A DNA stretch of 64,000 nucleotides, taken from Saccharothrix luteola (lineage in GTDB: Bacteria > Actinomycetota > Actinomycetes > Mycobacteriales > Pseudonocardiaceae). Below are positions 1 to 8,903 of the stretch, one piece after another. Both the position numbers and the translations under genes were made by a program. The notes under the pieces are model-generated. The model was not told the origin of the DNA and searched no databases. It saw nothing but the letters and a program-made list of their open reading frames with translations. Position 1 is the first letter of the stretch, and each line of letters opens with the position of its first letter. The stretch spans positions 215,842-279,841 of the forward strand of contig NZ_JAJHUO010000004.1 of assembly GCF_020859565.1 (NCBI RefSeq), written 5' to 3'.

Positions 1-1
1 G

Positions 2-1081
2 CTGGAAGCCGTGGAGCTGATCGAGACGGACACGAGGCTTCAGGTCGTCTTCACGCAGGCGCCTGACGTCTTCAGCAACGGGGTGGCCGAGTTCCTGCGG
101 TCCACCGGGGGCGTCGTGTGGCCGTGGGAGCTGGCGATCCGGCAGGAGTTCGCCCTGGCCGTCGCCGCGTCCTACGGCGGGCTGCACGAGTTGCACGCGC
201 CGCTGGTGGTGATGCCGCACGGCGCCGGCTACGGCAAGTCCTTCACCACCGGCGGCGAGCCGGTGGTCTACGGGTTGGACGCGCAACGGCACCTGCACAA
301 CGGCCGTGTGCTGGCGAGCGCGCTGGTGCTCGCGCACGACGACGAACGGGAGGTGCTGCGGCGGCAGTGCCCGCAGGCGCTCGACGTCGCCGTCGTGGCG
401 GGCGACCCGGCCTACGACCGGTTGGTCGCGAGCCTGCCGCGGCGCGACGAGTACCGGGCCGCGCTGGGCATCGAGCCGGGTCAGCAGGCCGTGGTGGTCA
501 GCTCGACGTGGGGGCTGGACTCGTTGTTCGCGAGGTTCGAGGACCTGCTGCCGAGCCTGCTCGAAGAGCTGACGCCGCACGGGTTCCGCGTGGTGGCGCT
601 GGTGCACCCGGGAGCCTGGTTCGGCCACGGCAAGCGGCAGGTGGACGCGTGGCTCGCGGAGTGCCGGGACGCGGGGCTGGTCGTGGTCGGCCCGCACGTG
701 GACTGGCGGGCCGCGGTGATCGCCGCCGACCACGTGGTGGCCGACCACGGGTCGGTCGGCGTGTACGCGGCGGCGATCGGCCGGCCGGTGGTCCTGGTCG
801 ACGCACCGGTGCGGGTCGCCACGTCCAGCGGGTCGGCGCAGGAGCTGTTGCGGCACCTGGCGCCCAGGTTCCAGTCGGGATCGCCCGTGCGACCGCAGCT
901 CGACCTGGCCGCGGCACGTGCGGCCGAGCTCGGCGAGGTCGTGCGGGAGCGGTTGACCTCCGAGCCCGGCCGCTCGTCGGCGCGGCTGCGCCGGATCATG
1001 TACGAACTGCTCGACCTCCCCGAACCGGGACGGCACCGCGCCGTGCCGCCGGTTCCGACACCACCGGAGGAGTCTCCGTGA
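2..1081 (+). CDS. GT-B-fold-like hypothetical protein (5' end may lie outside window)
   Basis: Unrecognised protein of about 360 residues. The C-terminal half looks like the donor-binding half of a GT-B glycosyltransferase or CDP-glycerol glycerophosphotransferase: the segment DHVVADHGSVGVYAAAIGRP followed by VVLVD is the usual shape of the nucleotide-binding loop, and an HG..YGKS stretch lies near residue 70. The first possible start in the window is a GTG at 11 without a ribosome binding site, and the frame stays open to the window edge, so the true start is probably upstream. The stop overlaps the start of the next gene by 4 bases (GTGA), so the two are translationally coupled. Substrate unknown. 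Confidence 0.6.
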   Translation: MEAVELIETDTRLQVVFTQAPDVFSNGVAEFLRSTGGVVWPWELAIRQEFALAVAASYGGLHELHAPLVVMPHGAGYGKSFTTGGEPVVYGLDAQRHLHNGRVLASALVLAHDDEREVLRRQCPQALDVAVVAGDPAYDRLVASLPRRDEYRAALGIEPGQQAVVVSSTWGLDSLFARFEDLLPSLLEELTPHGFRVVALVHPGAWFGHGKRQVDAWLAECRDAGLVVVGPHVDWRAAVIAADHVVADHGSVGVYAAAIGRPVVLVDAPVRVATSSGSAQELLRHLAPRFQSGSPVRPQLDLAAARAAELGEVVRERLTSEPGRSSARLRRIMYELLDLPEPGRHRAVPPVPTPPEESP

Positions 1082-1500
1082 CCGAACCCGTGGTGCGGTG
1101 GACGAGCGGCCCGGACCGCCTGGCGGACGTCGTCGTGCGCGAGGTGTCCGGTGTGGATGGTGATCCGACCGCCGAGCTGCTGCGCGACAACCCGTTCGCC
1201 GCGCTGGCGGTCGCCGCGTCGGCCGATCGGCTCGTGGTGCGGACCGAACTCGGCCAGGTGGTCGAGCTCACGCCGGCGGCCACCGAGGCGCGCTGCCTCG
1301 ACGTCCAAGCGGTCGTGGTGTCGGCCGTCCAGTCGCTCTACGCGTGGCACGTGGCACGACTCGACCTGAGCGCGCTGCGACCGCGTGGGCTGCCCGTGTG
1401 GTGCGCGGAACACCGGGCACGGCGGTCAGCCGTCGCGTGCGGGTGGCTCCGGGTCGTCGTCCTGGACGCCCAGTCGTCGAGCGATGCCGTCGGCCTTTGA
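1078..1500 (+). CDS. hypothetical protein, coupled to the upstream gene
   Basis: 140 residues starting at a GTG that overlaps the preceding stop (GTGA), which fixes the start. No domain, signal peptide or membrane segment is recognised; it has two Trp-containing patches and one Cys-His-rich stretch (WCAEHRARR). The last 75 bases overlap, tail to tail, the 3' end of the NB-ARC gene on the other strand, so the final 25 residues or so may be poorly conserved. Coding character in the first 100 codons is good. It likely works with the GT-B-like partner, but this rests only on coupling. Confidence 0.5.
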   Translation: MTEPVVRWTSGPDRLADVVVREVSGVDGDPTAELLRDNPFAALAVAASADRLVVRTELGQVVELTPAATEARCLDVQAVVVSAVQSLYAWHVARLDLSALRPRGLPVWCAEHRARRSAVACGWLRVVVLDAQSSSDAVGL

Positions 1501-3585
1501 GGATCCGATCTCGGTGTAGAGCCGCAGAGCCTGTCTCCAGTGCTCTGCGGCCCGCTCCGCGTCACCCTGCCGTTCGGCGGACTCCGCCAGCAGTTGGTGC
1601 GACTCGGCCATCCCCTGTTTGGAGCCGAGCGCGCTCAGCGCGTCCAGCGCGCTCCGGGCCGTTCGGTCGGCGAGCGGCAGGTCGTCGGCACGCAGGTACG
1701 CCGCGGCCTGCGCCACCACGACCCGTGCCTGGTTGTAGGGGTCCGGCGGCTCCAAGCCGCGGAACTGCTCCGTCGCCTCCAGCAACGCCCGCTGCGCCTC
1801 GTCGACCCGACCCAGCCCGGTCAGCGCCCGGCCGAGGTTGATCAGCGTGAGGCCGAGGCTCCGCCGCGCGCCCAGGTCCCGGTTGGTCCGGGCCAACCGC
1901 TCGAACAGCCCGACCGCCTCGGCGAGCCGGCCACCGGCCACGTGCAGCAGGGCGAGCGCCTCCTCCGCGTCGGCGGCGCCCCGCCGGTCGTCGATCTCCT
2001 CGGCGACGGCGACCGACGCCCGCAGGTGCTCTTCGGCCTCCTCCAGCCTGCCCACCGTGGTGCACACCAGGCCGAGCCGCTTGAGCATGTCGGCCTCGGC
2101 GAGCCTGTTCCCCCAACGACGTGCCGCCTCGACGCCGCGCCGGTCGACCTCCAGGCGGTCGCGGTAGTGCTTGTGGTGCAGGAACAGGGGCCAGAGCACG
2201 TCGGCCAGCTGCCAGGTCAGCGCCCACCAGCCGCGTTCCTCCGCCACCAGGCCGCAGGCGATGAGGTTCCGCCGCTCCTCCTCCAGCCACGCCAGCGCCG
2301 ACTCGCGGTCCTCGAACTCCGGCACGCCCTCGGGCCGCGCCAGGAACTCGTAGGCCTGTCTGCGCCGGTGGGGCGTGACGACGAGGTCGGCCGCCATCGC
2401 GCCGGCGAGGTACCACTCGACCATCCGCCGCACGGCGTGCGCCCGCTCGTCCGGGTCGTCCTCGGAGTTGGCCTTGTTGCGGGCGTGCAGCCGGAGCAGG
2501 TCGTGGAAGCGGTACCGGCTCTCGCCGACCGACTCGACCAGGTTGCCGTCCACCAGTTCCTCCAACAACGCGTGCGAGGTGTCCTGCTCCAGCACCGACG
2601 TCGCCACCGAGGCGCCGAACTCCTGACCGGGGTGCAGCGCGAGCCTGCGGTAGAGCGCCGCCGCGGTCGGTCCGAGCGCGCGGTAGGACAGGTCGAAGGT
2701 CGTCTGCACGGACAGCTCCGGCGCCGACAGCATCGACAGCCTGCTGCGCTCGTCGCTCAACTCGGTGACGATCTTCCGCACGGACCACTGGGGCCGGCTG
2801 GCGAGCCGTGCGGCGGCCACCCGGACCGCGATCGGCAGGCCGCCGCACATGCCGACCAGCGCCTCGGCCCGTTCGGGATCGTCGTCGATCCGGCGCCTGC
2901 CCACCACCTTCGCCAGCAACCGGACCGCCGAGAGCTTGCCGAGCGGACCGACGTCGACCAGTCGCGCGCCCTCGGCGACCAGGCCGGTCAAGCGGTTGCG
3001 GCTGGTCACGAGGACCGCGCTGGCCGGCGAGTTCGGCGCGAGCGGGCGCACCTGCGCGGCCGAGTACGCGTTGTCGAGCAGGACCAGGAGCTTCTTGTCC
3101 GCGGTCAGCGAGCGGTAGAGCGCCGCCTGCTCGGCGATGTCGACCGGCACCTCCCGGGACGGCACGCCCAGGCTGCGCAGGAACAGGCCGAGCGCGTCCT
3201 CCGGCGTCACCGGCTCGGATCCGCTGAACCCGGCGAGGTCGACGTAGAGCTGGCCGTCGGTGAACCGGTCGCGCGCGGTGTGCGCCCAGTGCAGCGCGAG
3301 GGCGGTCTTGCCCACCCCGCCGGGACCGCTCAGCACCGCGAACATGCGGATTCCGTCACGCCGGTTGTCGGCCAGCGCCTCGTTCAGCTCGGCCAATTCC
3401 GCGGTCCGGTCCGTGAAATGCACCGGAGCCCCCAATAATTGCCGCGGCACCGGCGGCGGTGTGGACGGTGCATTGTGGAACGCTATCCCCCCGTGCACCA
3501 CCGCAGCCTGCACCGCACCGCCGGAGACGGACCCCGACAAGGTGTTGCCCAGCCCGTCCGCCGGGCCCTGACCTGATCGCGACAT
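1426..3585 (-). CDS. NB-ARC/TPR STAND protein with N-terminal amyloid-signalling-like motif
   Basis: 719-residue signal-transduction NTPase of the STAND class. Residues 14-36 carry an N-x-L-S-G-x-V-x-G-x-x-VQA-x-x-x-x-GG-x-x-F motif like the RHIM-related amyloid motifs of bacterial NLR proteins. The NB-ARC core follows: Walker A GPGGVGKT at 87-94, Walker B LLVLLDNA at 166-173, TSRNRL near 194, GLP at 249-251, and an FHDLLRLH motif near 374 equivalent to the plant MHD region. Residues from about 470 to 700 are TPR helices. There is no OmpR-type DNA-binding domain, so this is not a full AfsR/SARP regulator. Family role: ligand-triggered oligomerisation that templates an effector. A protein with the same motif at its C-terminus lies at 17466-17798. 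Start ATG at 3585. Confidence 0.85.
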   Translation of the reverse strand: MSRSGQGPADGLGNTLSGSVSGGAVQAAVVHGGIAFHNAPSTPPPVPRQLLGAPVHFTDRTAELAELNEALADNRRDGIRMFAVLSGPGGVGKTALALHWAHTARDRFTDGQLYVDLAGFSGSEPVTPEDALGLFLRSLGVPSREVPVDIAEQAALYRSLTADKKLLVLLDNAYSAAQVRPLAPNSPASAVLVTSRNRLTGLVAEGARLVDVGPLGKLSAVRLLAKVVGRRRIDDDPERAEALVGMCGGLPIAVRVAAARLASRPQWSVRKIVTELSDERSRLSMLSAPELSVQTTFDLSYRALGPTAAALYRRLALHPGQEFGASVATSVLEQDTSHALLEELVDGNLVESVGESRYRFHDLLRLHARNKANSEDDPDERAHAVRRMVEWYLAGAMAADLVVTPHRRRQAYEFLARPEGVPEFEDRESALAWLEEERRNLIACGLVAEERGWWALTWQLADVLWPLFLHHKHYRDRLEVDRRGVEAARRWGNRLAEADMLKRLGLVCTTVGRLEEAEEHLRASVAVAEEIDDRRGAADAEEALALLHVAGGRLAEAVGLFERLARTNRDLGARRSLGLTLINLGRALTGLGRVDEAQRALLEATEQFRGLEPPDPYNQARVVVAQAAAYLRADDLPLADRTARSALDALSALGSKQGMAESHQLLAESAERQGDAERAAEHWRQALRLYTEIGSSKADGIARRLGVQDDDPEPPARDG

Positions 3586-3742
3586 CCGCTACCCCCGTGG
3601 CGTGTCAATTCGACCAACAACACGACCGTACGGTATGCCAGTACGGAAGACATTCCCCTACTTCGGCAATTCGCTCTCCGTTCGGACCAACGGGATCGTG
3701 ACCGCGGTCACCTGATTCGATGTCGGAGTAATGAATTAGGGG

Positions 3743-4414
3743 TCACCCGAACGCGAGCGCGATCCGGCGGGCCGCCAGCAGCCGGGTGCGCCGGACGTCC
3801 TGGTCGATCACCGCGTCCGCGTTGCGGTCGAGGCGGTGGTAGGACTTGGCCAGCAGCCAGTGCGCGGCCTCGGCGCCGATCGGGTTCAGCGGGCCCTGGT
3901 CGGCCAGGCGGGCGCGGGCGGTGACGACGTCCCTGGTGACGAAGGCGGTGCGAACCTCGCCGCCCGACAGCTCGTCGATCAGGAACACCATGGCGTGCTC
4001 GGCGCGGGCGAACGTGTACGTGCAGATCAGGGCCAGGTAGCCGGCGTCGATCGACCGGTCGCAGATCCAGGCTCCGCCGACCACCAGGGCGGGGCCCGCC
4101 GGCGTGACGGCGCTCGCCGCCCACTCGCGCGGACGGCCGGTGAGCACAGCGGCCAGGACGCGCAGCAGGGCGTGGTTGCGGCGGCTGGGCAGCGACACGG
4201 CGTGCTCGACCAGGCCCGCCCAGAACTCCTCGTCCGGCTGGAGGTCCGCGACCGCGCTGCTGACCGTCAGCTCCGCCTCCAGCGGGTCGAGGAGCTGCGG
4301 CAGGGCGCGGCAGCGGTGGACCACCTGTCGCTGCGCCACGGTCAGCGGCGTCCCCTGTGGACGGTTCACCACCACGATCGGCCGCCGCTTCGGCACCTGC
4401 GTCTTCCGGATCAC
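3743..4414 (-). CDS. hypothetical protein
   Basis: About 223 residues, not recognised. The C-terminal two thirds are well formed, with a mostly helical pattern and a conserved-looking core around ICTYTFARAEHAMVFLIDEL; no signal peptide, metal site or NTP-binding motif is seen. The start is uncertain: GTG at 4414 has no clear ribosome binding site, and a GTG cluster near 4376 is an alternative. It is divergent from the DUF2786 gene with about 90 bases between them, so the two could share a regulatory region. Function unknown. Confidence 0.55.
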   Translation of the reverse strand: MIRKTQVPKRRPIVVVNRPQGTPLTVAQRQVVHRCRALPQLLDPLEAELTVSSAVADLQPDEEFWAGLVEHAVSLPSRRNHALLRVLAAVLTGRPREWAASAVTPAGPALVVGGAWICDRSIDAGYLALICTYTFARAEHAMVFLIDELSGGEVRTAFVTRDVVTARARLADQGPLNPIGAEAAHWLLAKSYHRLDRNADAVIDQDVRRTRLLAARRIALAFG

Positions 4415-4504
4415 CGCGCGAGGCTGGCACGTCGGGGGGCGGGTGGGGCCGCAACGCGCACCGGGTGCGGCGACACCACACCCGAAAGGGGACAATCGGC
4501 GGTC

Positions 4505-5617
4505 GTGGACTCCCTGCGCGAGGCGTTGTGGCGGGCCGCGGCGAACCGCCGGGCCCGGCTGCCGCGCACCTCCTCCCTCCCACCGGCCGAAGTGGACGAC
4601 GCGGTCCAGGCGGTGCTGAGGCGTGCCTTCGAGCACCTCTGGGAGCACGGCTGGCTGCCCTACGACGTGTACGAGGTCGTGCGGCGCAACGAGGACGAGC
4701 GCGCGTTGTCGTTCCTGGTCGACTCGTTGGCCGTCGAGGCGGCCCGCTACCCGGCGTTGCACCCGCGCTGGCGGGAGCAGTTGGCGGAGATCGGGGCGAC
4801 GGTGTGGTGGGACACCTCGCAGCCCCACGTCGACCAGTGGGCGAGCAGGCACATCGAGCTGCGTGACGACGCGGTGGCCGCCGCGGTGGCCGCGCTGGCG
4901 GTGCTGGTCACGCTGCCGGGTCTGCCGGTGATCGTGCCGAGGCCGGGCACGCCGCTGGCCGAGGTCGACCACCACCACGTGGACCCGAAGATCCTCAACC
5001 GGGTGCGAGGGCTGCTGGCCAAGGCGGAGTCGACCGCGTTCCCGGACGAGGCCGAGGCGCTGTCGGCGAAGGCGCAGGAGCTGGTGACGCGGCACGCGTT
5101 GGAGCGGATGCCCCTCGAGGCGCCGACGACCACGTCACGCCGGTTGTGGCTGGACAAGCGGTACTTCGACGGCAAGGCGCACGTCGTGCACGTGGTCGCG
5201 GAGGCGAACCGCTGCCGCGCCGTGGTGTACGACCTGGGGTTCGTGGCGTTGGTCGGCGAGGAGCTCGACCTGGAGATCGTGGAGCTGCTGTCGGCGTCGT
5301 TGCTGGTCCAGGCGACGCGGGCGATGATCGCGGCGGGCGACAAGGCGCGCAAGGGCGACGAGGCGCGATCGGCGGCGTTCCGCAAGTCGTTCCTGCTGTC
5401 CTACGCGCACCGGATCGGGGAACGGCTGCGGACGGCGAACGAGGTGCCCGACGACGACCGGCTGCTGCCCGTGCTGGCCGAGCGCAAGAAGGCGGTGGAG
5501 GAGTACTTCGGCGCGATGTTCGCCCGGACCGTCGCCAAGTCGACGCCGGTGCGCAGCGCGGCCGGGTGGGACGCGGGCCGCTCCGCCGCCGACCGTGCCA
5601 ACCTGTCGATCACCTGA
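4505..5617 (+). CDS. DUF2786 domain-containing protein
   Basis: 370 residues. The DUF2786 signature lies in the middle (KILNRVRGLLAKAESTAFPDE then AEALSAKAQELVTRHALE, about residues 160-200), followed by a helical region with many basic residues. DUF2786 proteins are widespread in actinomycetes and some phages and have no established activity. The N-terminal 130 residues are helical and Trp-rich. The GTG start at 4505 is chosen because a purine run (GAAAGGGG) sits upstream and coding character begins there. It lies directly upstream of the probable restriction-modification genes, but that association is only positional. Confidence 0.75.
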   Translation: MDSLREALWRAAANRRARLPRTSSLPPAEVDDAVQAVLRRAFEHLWEHGWLPYDVYEVVRRNEDERALSFLVDSLAVEAARYPALHPRWREQLAEIGATVWWDTSQPHVDQWASRHIELRDDAVAAAVAALAVLVTLPGLPVIVPRPGTPLAEVDHHHVDPKILNRVRGLLAKAESTAFPDEAEALSAKAQELVTRHALERMPLEAPTTTSRRLWLDKRYFDGKAHVVHVVAEANRCRAVVYDLGFVALVGEELDLEIVELLSASLLVQATRAMIAAGDKARKGDEARSAAFRKSFLLSYAHRIGERLRTANEVPDDDRLLPVLAERKKAVEEYFGAMFARTVAKSTPVRSAAGWDAGRSAADRANLSIT

Positions 5618-5665
5618 CCTGCGCTTTCCCCGGAACTGTCGGTGGTCGTCCGTACTCTCCGCGTC

Positions 5666-6382
5666 ATGCCCACCGCGATGGAAGTGCGCCGGCTGTTCAA
5701 CGTCACGCAGGAGACCCGGTTCCACTTCAACCACTGGTTCAGCGGGCGCAAGCACGTCGTGGCGCACGTGATGGCGCACGAGTCCGTCGCCGTGCACCGG
5801 ATCACGCCCGACGAGGTCGAGGCCGCGTGCCGCAGCGCGCCGCGGCCGGGTCCGACCGACGTGCCCGAGATCCTGCACTGGCGGCCCGACTTCGCCTTCG
5901 CGCACGTGGCCCACCACGTGGTCGAGGCGCTTGGTCGATTACCCGGCTGGCCGGAGTTCCGGGAGTTCTGCGAGGCCGACGAGCAGGCGCGGGGGATGTT
6001 GTGGACGCCGGCCCGCGAGGTGATCGCCGAGGTGGGGCCGGCGGGACGGGCGGCGCTGCGCAACCGCGTGGTGTCCGACTTCCTGGGGTTCCTGCGCGAC
6101 GTGTACGTCCTCGCGGTGCTGCGCGGGCACGGGCTGGACGTGCGGGTGCACCCGTTGGCGGACACGGTGTTCAAGGTCGACGCGTGGGTGGAGCGGCTGA
6201 TCCTCAACCCGCGCGGCGGCGGGCAGCGGTCGGCGGACCTGCTCGTGCACGCGATGCCGCCGTTCTTCTTCACGGATCTGGGGTTCACCGAGTTCACGCA
6301 GGTCGGCGCGGCCCTGCTGCCGTCACGCGCGCAGTTGGACCGCGCGGCGCGGCGGCTGCGGGACGTGCTGCACCCGGCCTGA
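5666..6382 (+). CDS. hypothetical protein upstream of vsr-dcm; candidate restriction component
   Basis: 238 residues from ATG 5666. No domain recognised with certainty. An LADTVFKVDAWVERLIL segment (residues 165-180) has the beta-strand pattern and Asp/Lys residues seen around PD-(D/E)XK nuclease cores, but a complete catalytic triad cannot be assigned. It is followed after 71 bases by vsr and then by a C5-cytosine methyltransferase on the same strand, the place where a cognate endonuclease often sits. Calling it the endonuclease is inference only; it could equally be an unrelated helical protein. Confidence 0.6.
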   Translation: MPTAMEVRRLFNVTQETRFHFNHWFSGRKHVVAHVMAHESVAVHRITPDEVEAACRSAPRPGPTDVPEILHWRPDFAFAHVAHHVVEALGRLPGWPEFREFCEADEQARGMLWTPAREVIAEVGPAGRAALRNRVVSDFLGFLRDVYVLAVLRGHGLDVRVHPLADTVFKVDAWVERLILNPRGGGQRSADLLVHAMPPFFFTDLGFTEFTQVGAALLPSRAQLDRAARRLRDVLHPA

Positions 6383-6453
6383 GGGAGGTCGCGGGCGGGC
6401 TCCGGGCCACGGTGGGCGCCGGCGGGGGCGGGCGCATGGGCCATCATGGCCGG

Positions 6454-6879
6454 GTGCCGAACCTGGAGACGACGGACGACGTCCGCGCCCGGATGAGCAA
6501 GCAGCGTTCCCGTGACACGGGCATCGAGGTCGCGTTGCGGCGCGAGCTGCACCGGCTGGGGCTGCGGTACCGGGTGCACCAGCGGCCGGTGCGCGCGGTG
6601 CGGCGTGAGGCCGACGTGGTGTTCGGGCCGGCCAAGGTGGCCGTGTTCGTGGACGGGTGCTTCTGGCACGGCTGCCCGGAGCACGGCACGTGGCCCAAGC
6701 GCAACGGGGAGTTCTGGCGGACCAAGATCGAGACGAACCAGGCGCGTGACGCGAACACCGACCAGGTGCTGGCGGACGCGGGGTGGCTCGCGGTGCGGGT
6801 GTGGGAGCACGAGGACCCGGCCGTCGCGGCGAGTCGGGTGCGGACCACGGTGTTGCGGCGTCGCGGTCGGCTAGCCTGA
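6454..6879 (+). CDS. vsr: very short patch repair endonuclease (Vsr)
   Basis: 141 residues. Vsr nicks 5' to the T of T:G mismatches made by deamination of 5-methylcytosine, so that repair restores C:G. Visible family features: RARMSKQRSRDTGIEVALRREL at the N-terminus, catalytic Asp in READVVF (residue 54), the zinc/active-site block VDGCFWHGCP (67-75), PK.N..FW..KI..N..RD, and the terminal VWEHE. Start GTG 6454 gives the normal family length; ATG 6436 in the same frame is an alternative. Only 4 bases separate it from the methyltransferase gene, which matches its job of protecting methylated sites. Confidence 0.93.
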   Translation: MPNLETTDDVRARMSKQRSRDTGIEVALRRELHRLGLRYRVHQRPVRAVRREADVVFGPAKVAVFVDGCFWHGCPEHGTWPKRNGEFWRTKIETNQARDANTDQVLADAGWLAVRVWEHEDPAVAASRVRTTVLRRRGRLA

Positions 6880-6883
6880 GTCC

Positions 6884-7981
6884 GTGCTGTCCATGATCGA
6901 CCTGTTCGCCGGCTGTGGCGGCATGACCGCGGGGTTCGCCGCGGCGGGCGGCTACCGGCCGGTGATGGCGGTCGAGTGGGACCTGCACGCGGCGGCGACG
7001 TACGCGGCGAACTTCGGCGAGGACCACATCCGGTGGTCGGACATCGCGGCCGTGCCGGACGGCGCGATCCCCGAGGTCGACGTGATCGTGGGCGGCCCGC
7101 CGTGCCAGGGGTTCTCGAACCTGGGCTCGAAGGACGTCGACGACCCGCGCAACTCGTTGTGGCGCGAGTACCTGCGGTTCGTGCGGAAGGCCCGGCCGAA
7201 GGTGTTCGTGATCGAGAACGTCGACCGGTTCCTGGCGTCGACGGAGTTCGCGTTGCTCCAGGCGGAGACCGAGGGCTACGAGCTGAGCTTCGGCATCCTG
7301 CTGGCGGCGGATTTCGGCGTGCCGCAACGGCGTCGGCGCACGATCGTGATCGGCTCGCGGATCGGGCGGGTCCCGCTGCCGGTCGCGACGCACCCGCGCG
7401 GGCAGTGGCACACCGTGGGCGACGTGCTCCGCGGCCTGCCGGAGCGGCCGGTGACGACCGCGTTGCCGAACTCGGTGGTGGAGTTCTTCGGTCGGGAGCT
7501 GCCGGGGCCGTTCAAGAGCCCGGACCTGCACATCGGCCGCAACCCCACGCCGTTGTCGTTGGAGCGGTACCGCCACGTCCCGCCCGGCGGTGGCCGGTTC
7601 GACGTGCCGACGGAGCTGTTGCCGCGGTGCTGGCGGGAGAAGAAGAGCGGCACGACGGACGTGATGGGCCGGATGCGGTGGGACGAGCCGTCGGTGACCA
7701 TCCGCACCGAGTTCTACAAGCCGGAGAAGGGTCGCTACCTGCACCCGCAGTGGGAGCCGGGCCAGGACGGGCACCGGGTCGACCGCCCGATCACGCACCT
7801 GGAGGCGGCGCGGCTGCAGTCGTTCCCGGACTCGTTCGAGTGGTGCGGGTCGAAGATCGAGGTGGCCAGGCAGATCGGCAACGCCGTGCCGCCGTCGTTG
7901 GCGAGGGCCATCGCCGAGCACCTCAAGCCGTACCTGACGGGCGCCGAGCCGACCGCGCCGACCTGCCCGCTCTGCCCCTGA
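6884..7981 (+). CDS. dcm: DNA (cytosine-5-)-methyltransferase
   Basis: 365-residue C5-cytosine methyltransferase that transfers methyl from SAM to a cytosine in a specific site. All key motifs are present: motif I DLFAGCGG (6-13), motif IV GGPPCQGFSN with catalytic Cys 74, motif VI ENV (111-113), motif VIII QRRRR (148-152), and motif X QIGNAVPPSLA near the C-terminus. The target-recognition region (about 185-290) is compact, so the enzyme is short but complete. GTG 6884 or ATG 6893 may be the start. It forms an operon with vsr. Its recognition sequence cannot be read from the sequence. Confidence 0.95.
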   Translation: MLSMIDLFAGCGGMTAGFAAAGGYRPVMAVEWDLHAAATYAANFGEDHIRWSDIAAVPDGAIPEVDVIVGGPPCQGFSNLGSKDVDDPRNSLWREYLRFVRKARPKVFVIENVDRFLASTEFALLQAETEGYELSFGILLAADFGVPQRRRRTIVIGSRIGRVPLPVATHPRGQWHTVGDVLRGLPERPVTTALPNSVVEFFGRELPGPFKSPDLHIGRNPTPLSLERYRHVPPGGGRFDVPTELLPRCWREKKSGTTDVMGRMRWDEPSVTIRTEFYKPEKGRYLHPQWEPGQDGHRVDRPITHLEAARLQSFPDSFEWCGSKIEVARQIGNAVPPSLARAIAEHLKPYLTGAEPTAPTCPLCP

Positions 7982-8063
7982 TCCGGGCTTCCGGTCCGTT
8001 CTCCGGCACGTGGCCGCGGCCGGTGGCCCGGAATTGTCGGACCCCTCCGCTAGCGTCATCACC

Positions 8064-8594
8064 ATGACGACAACCACGTATGAGAACGCGGTCCGCATCG
8101 GCTCCACGACCTACCAGGTGGTGGCCACCGCCGACCCGGACCTCTCCGTCGACCTGGCCGGTGTGGACGCCTCGGGCGTCCTGGTGGCGGAGGGCACCAT
8201 CCGCCTGCCCGCGGACGCGGGCGCGAAGATCGGCAAGTTGCTCGCGCAGGTGCTGGAGGCGTTGGGCAGGCTGAGCACACCGTCCCCGCTCTCGGCCCGC
8301 GACCGCCCGGCGAACGCCAACCAACCGTGGAGCCGGGACCTGGACGACGGCCTGCGCGCCGACTGGCTGGCCGCCACCACCGAGACCCCGACCGCCGACC
8401 TGATCCGTTCGATCGCCAAGCGGCTGGAGCGCTCCCCCACCTCGATCAGGTCACGGCTGGCGAGGGTGGGCTGCGACCCGGACGTGCCCGGCCGGGAGCT
8501 GTCCTCCGACGGCGCGCAGGTGTTCCGGGTTCAGGGTCGGGATCAGGGGCGGGTCAGGGGCAAACCCGATTCGGGAGGGGAGGGTGTCGAGTGA
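8064..8594 (+). CDS. hypothetical protein with C-terminal helix-turn-helix-like segment
   Basis: 176 residues from ATG 8064. The N-terminal 60 residues form a small beta-rich unit. The segment ADLIRSIAKRLERSPTSI followed by RSRLARVGCDPDVPG (residues 112-145) resembles a Myb/SANT or HTH-like helix pair found at the end of many actinobacterial hypothetical proteins. The tail is Gly/Gln/Arg-rich and probably disordered. It may bind nucleic acid, but no function is known. It stands alone between the methyltransferase and a small membrane protein. Confidence 0.65.
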   Translation: MTTTTYENAVRIGSTTYQVVATADPDLSVDLAGVDASGVLVAEGTIRLPADAGAKIGKLLAQVLEALGRLSTPSPLSARDRPANANQPWSRDLDDGLRADWLAATTETPTADLIRSIAKRLERSPTSIRSRLARVGCDPDVPGRELSSDGAQVFRVQGRDQGRVRGKPDSGGEGVE

Positions 8595-8633
8595 TGCTCG
8601 AGGTGGACGCGTAGGGCGAGGAAAGGACCTCTC

Positions 8634-8903
8634 GTGGAGATCACCGGGCTCATCTCGGCGCTGTTCATCGGCGTGGTCGTCGGTGGCCTTGGGCGGCTGG
8701 TCGTGCCGGGCAGGCAGAAGATCTCGATGGTGATGACGCTGCTGGTCGGTATCGCGGCGGCCCTGGTGGGCACCTTCGCGGCGTCCGTCATCGGCGTCTC
8801 GACCACCTCGGGCATCGACTGGATCGAACTGGCCCTGCAAGTCGGCCTGGCCGCCGTCGGCGTCACCACCCTGGCCCGCCGGAGGTCCCGCCAACCCCAG
8901 TGA
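8634..8903 (+). CDS. GlsB/YeaQ/YmgE family membrane protein
   Basis: 89-residue integral membrane protein of the transglycosylase-associated (GlsB/YeaQ/YmgE) family, usually linked with stress response. Three hydrophobic helices are visible (about 3-22, 30-52 and 62-82), the first containing the family G-x-x-x-G-G-L-G-R pattern (VVVGGLGRLVVPG), with a basic tail RRRSRQ. GTG start with GAAAGGAC just upstream. Slightly longer at its loop than typical enterobacterial members. Confidence 0.85.
   Translation: MEITGLISALFIGVVVGGLGRLVVPGRQKISMVMTLLVGIAAALVGTFAASVIGVSTTSGIDWIELALQVGLAAVGVTTLARRRSRQPQ

Noticed and set aside
1426..3585. AfsR/SARP antibiotic regulator
   Set aside because: NB-ARC and TPR parts fit, but the N-terminal OmpR-type DNA-binding and BTAD domains are absent.
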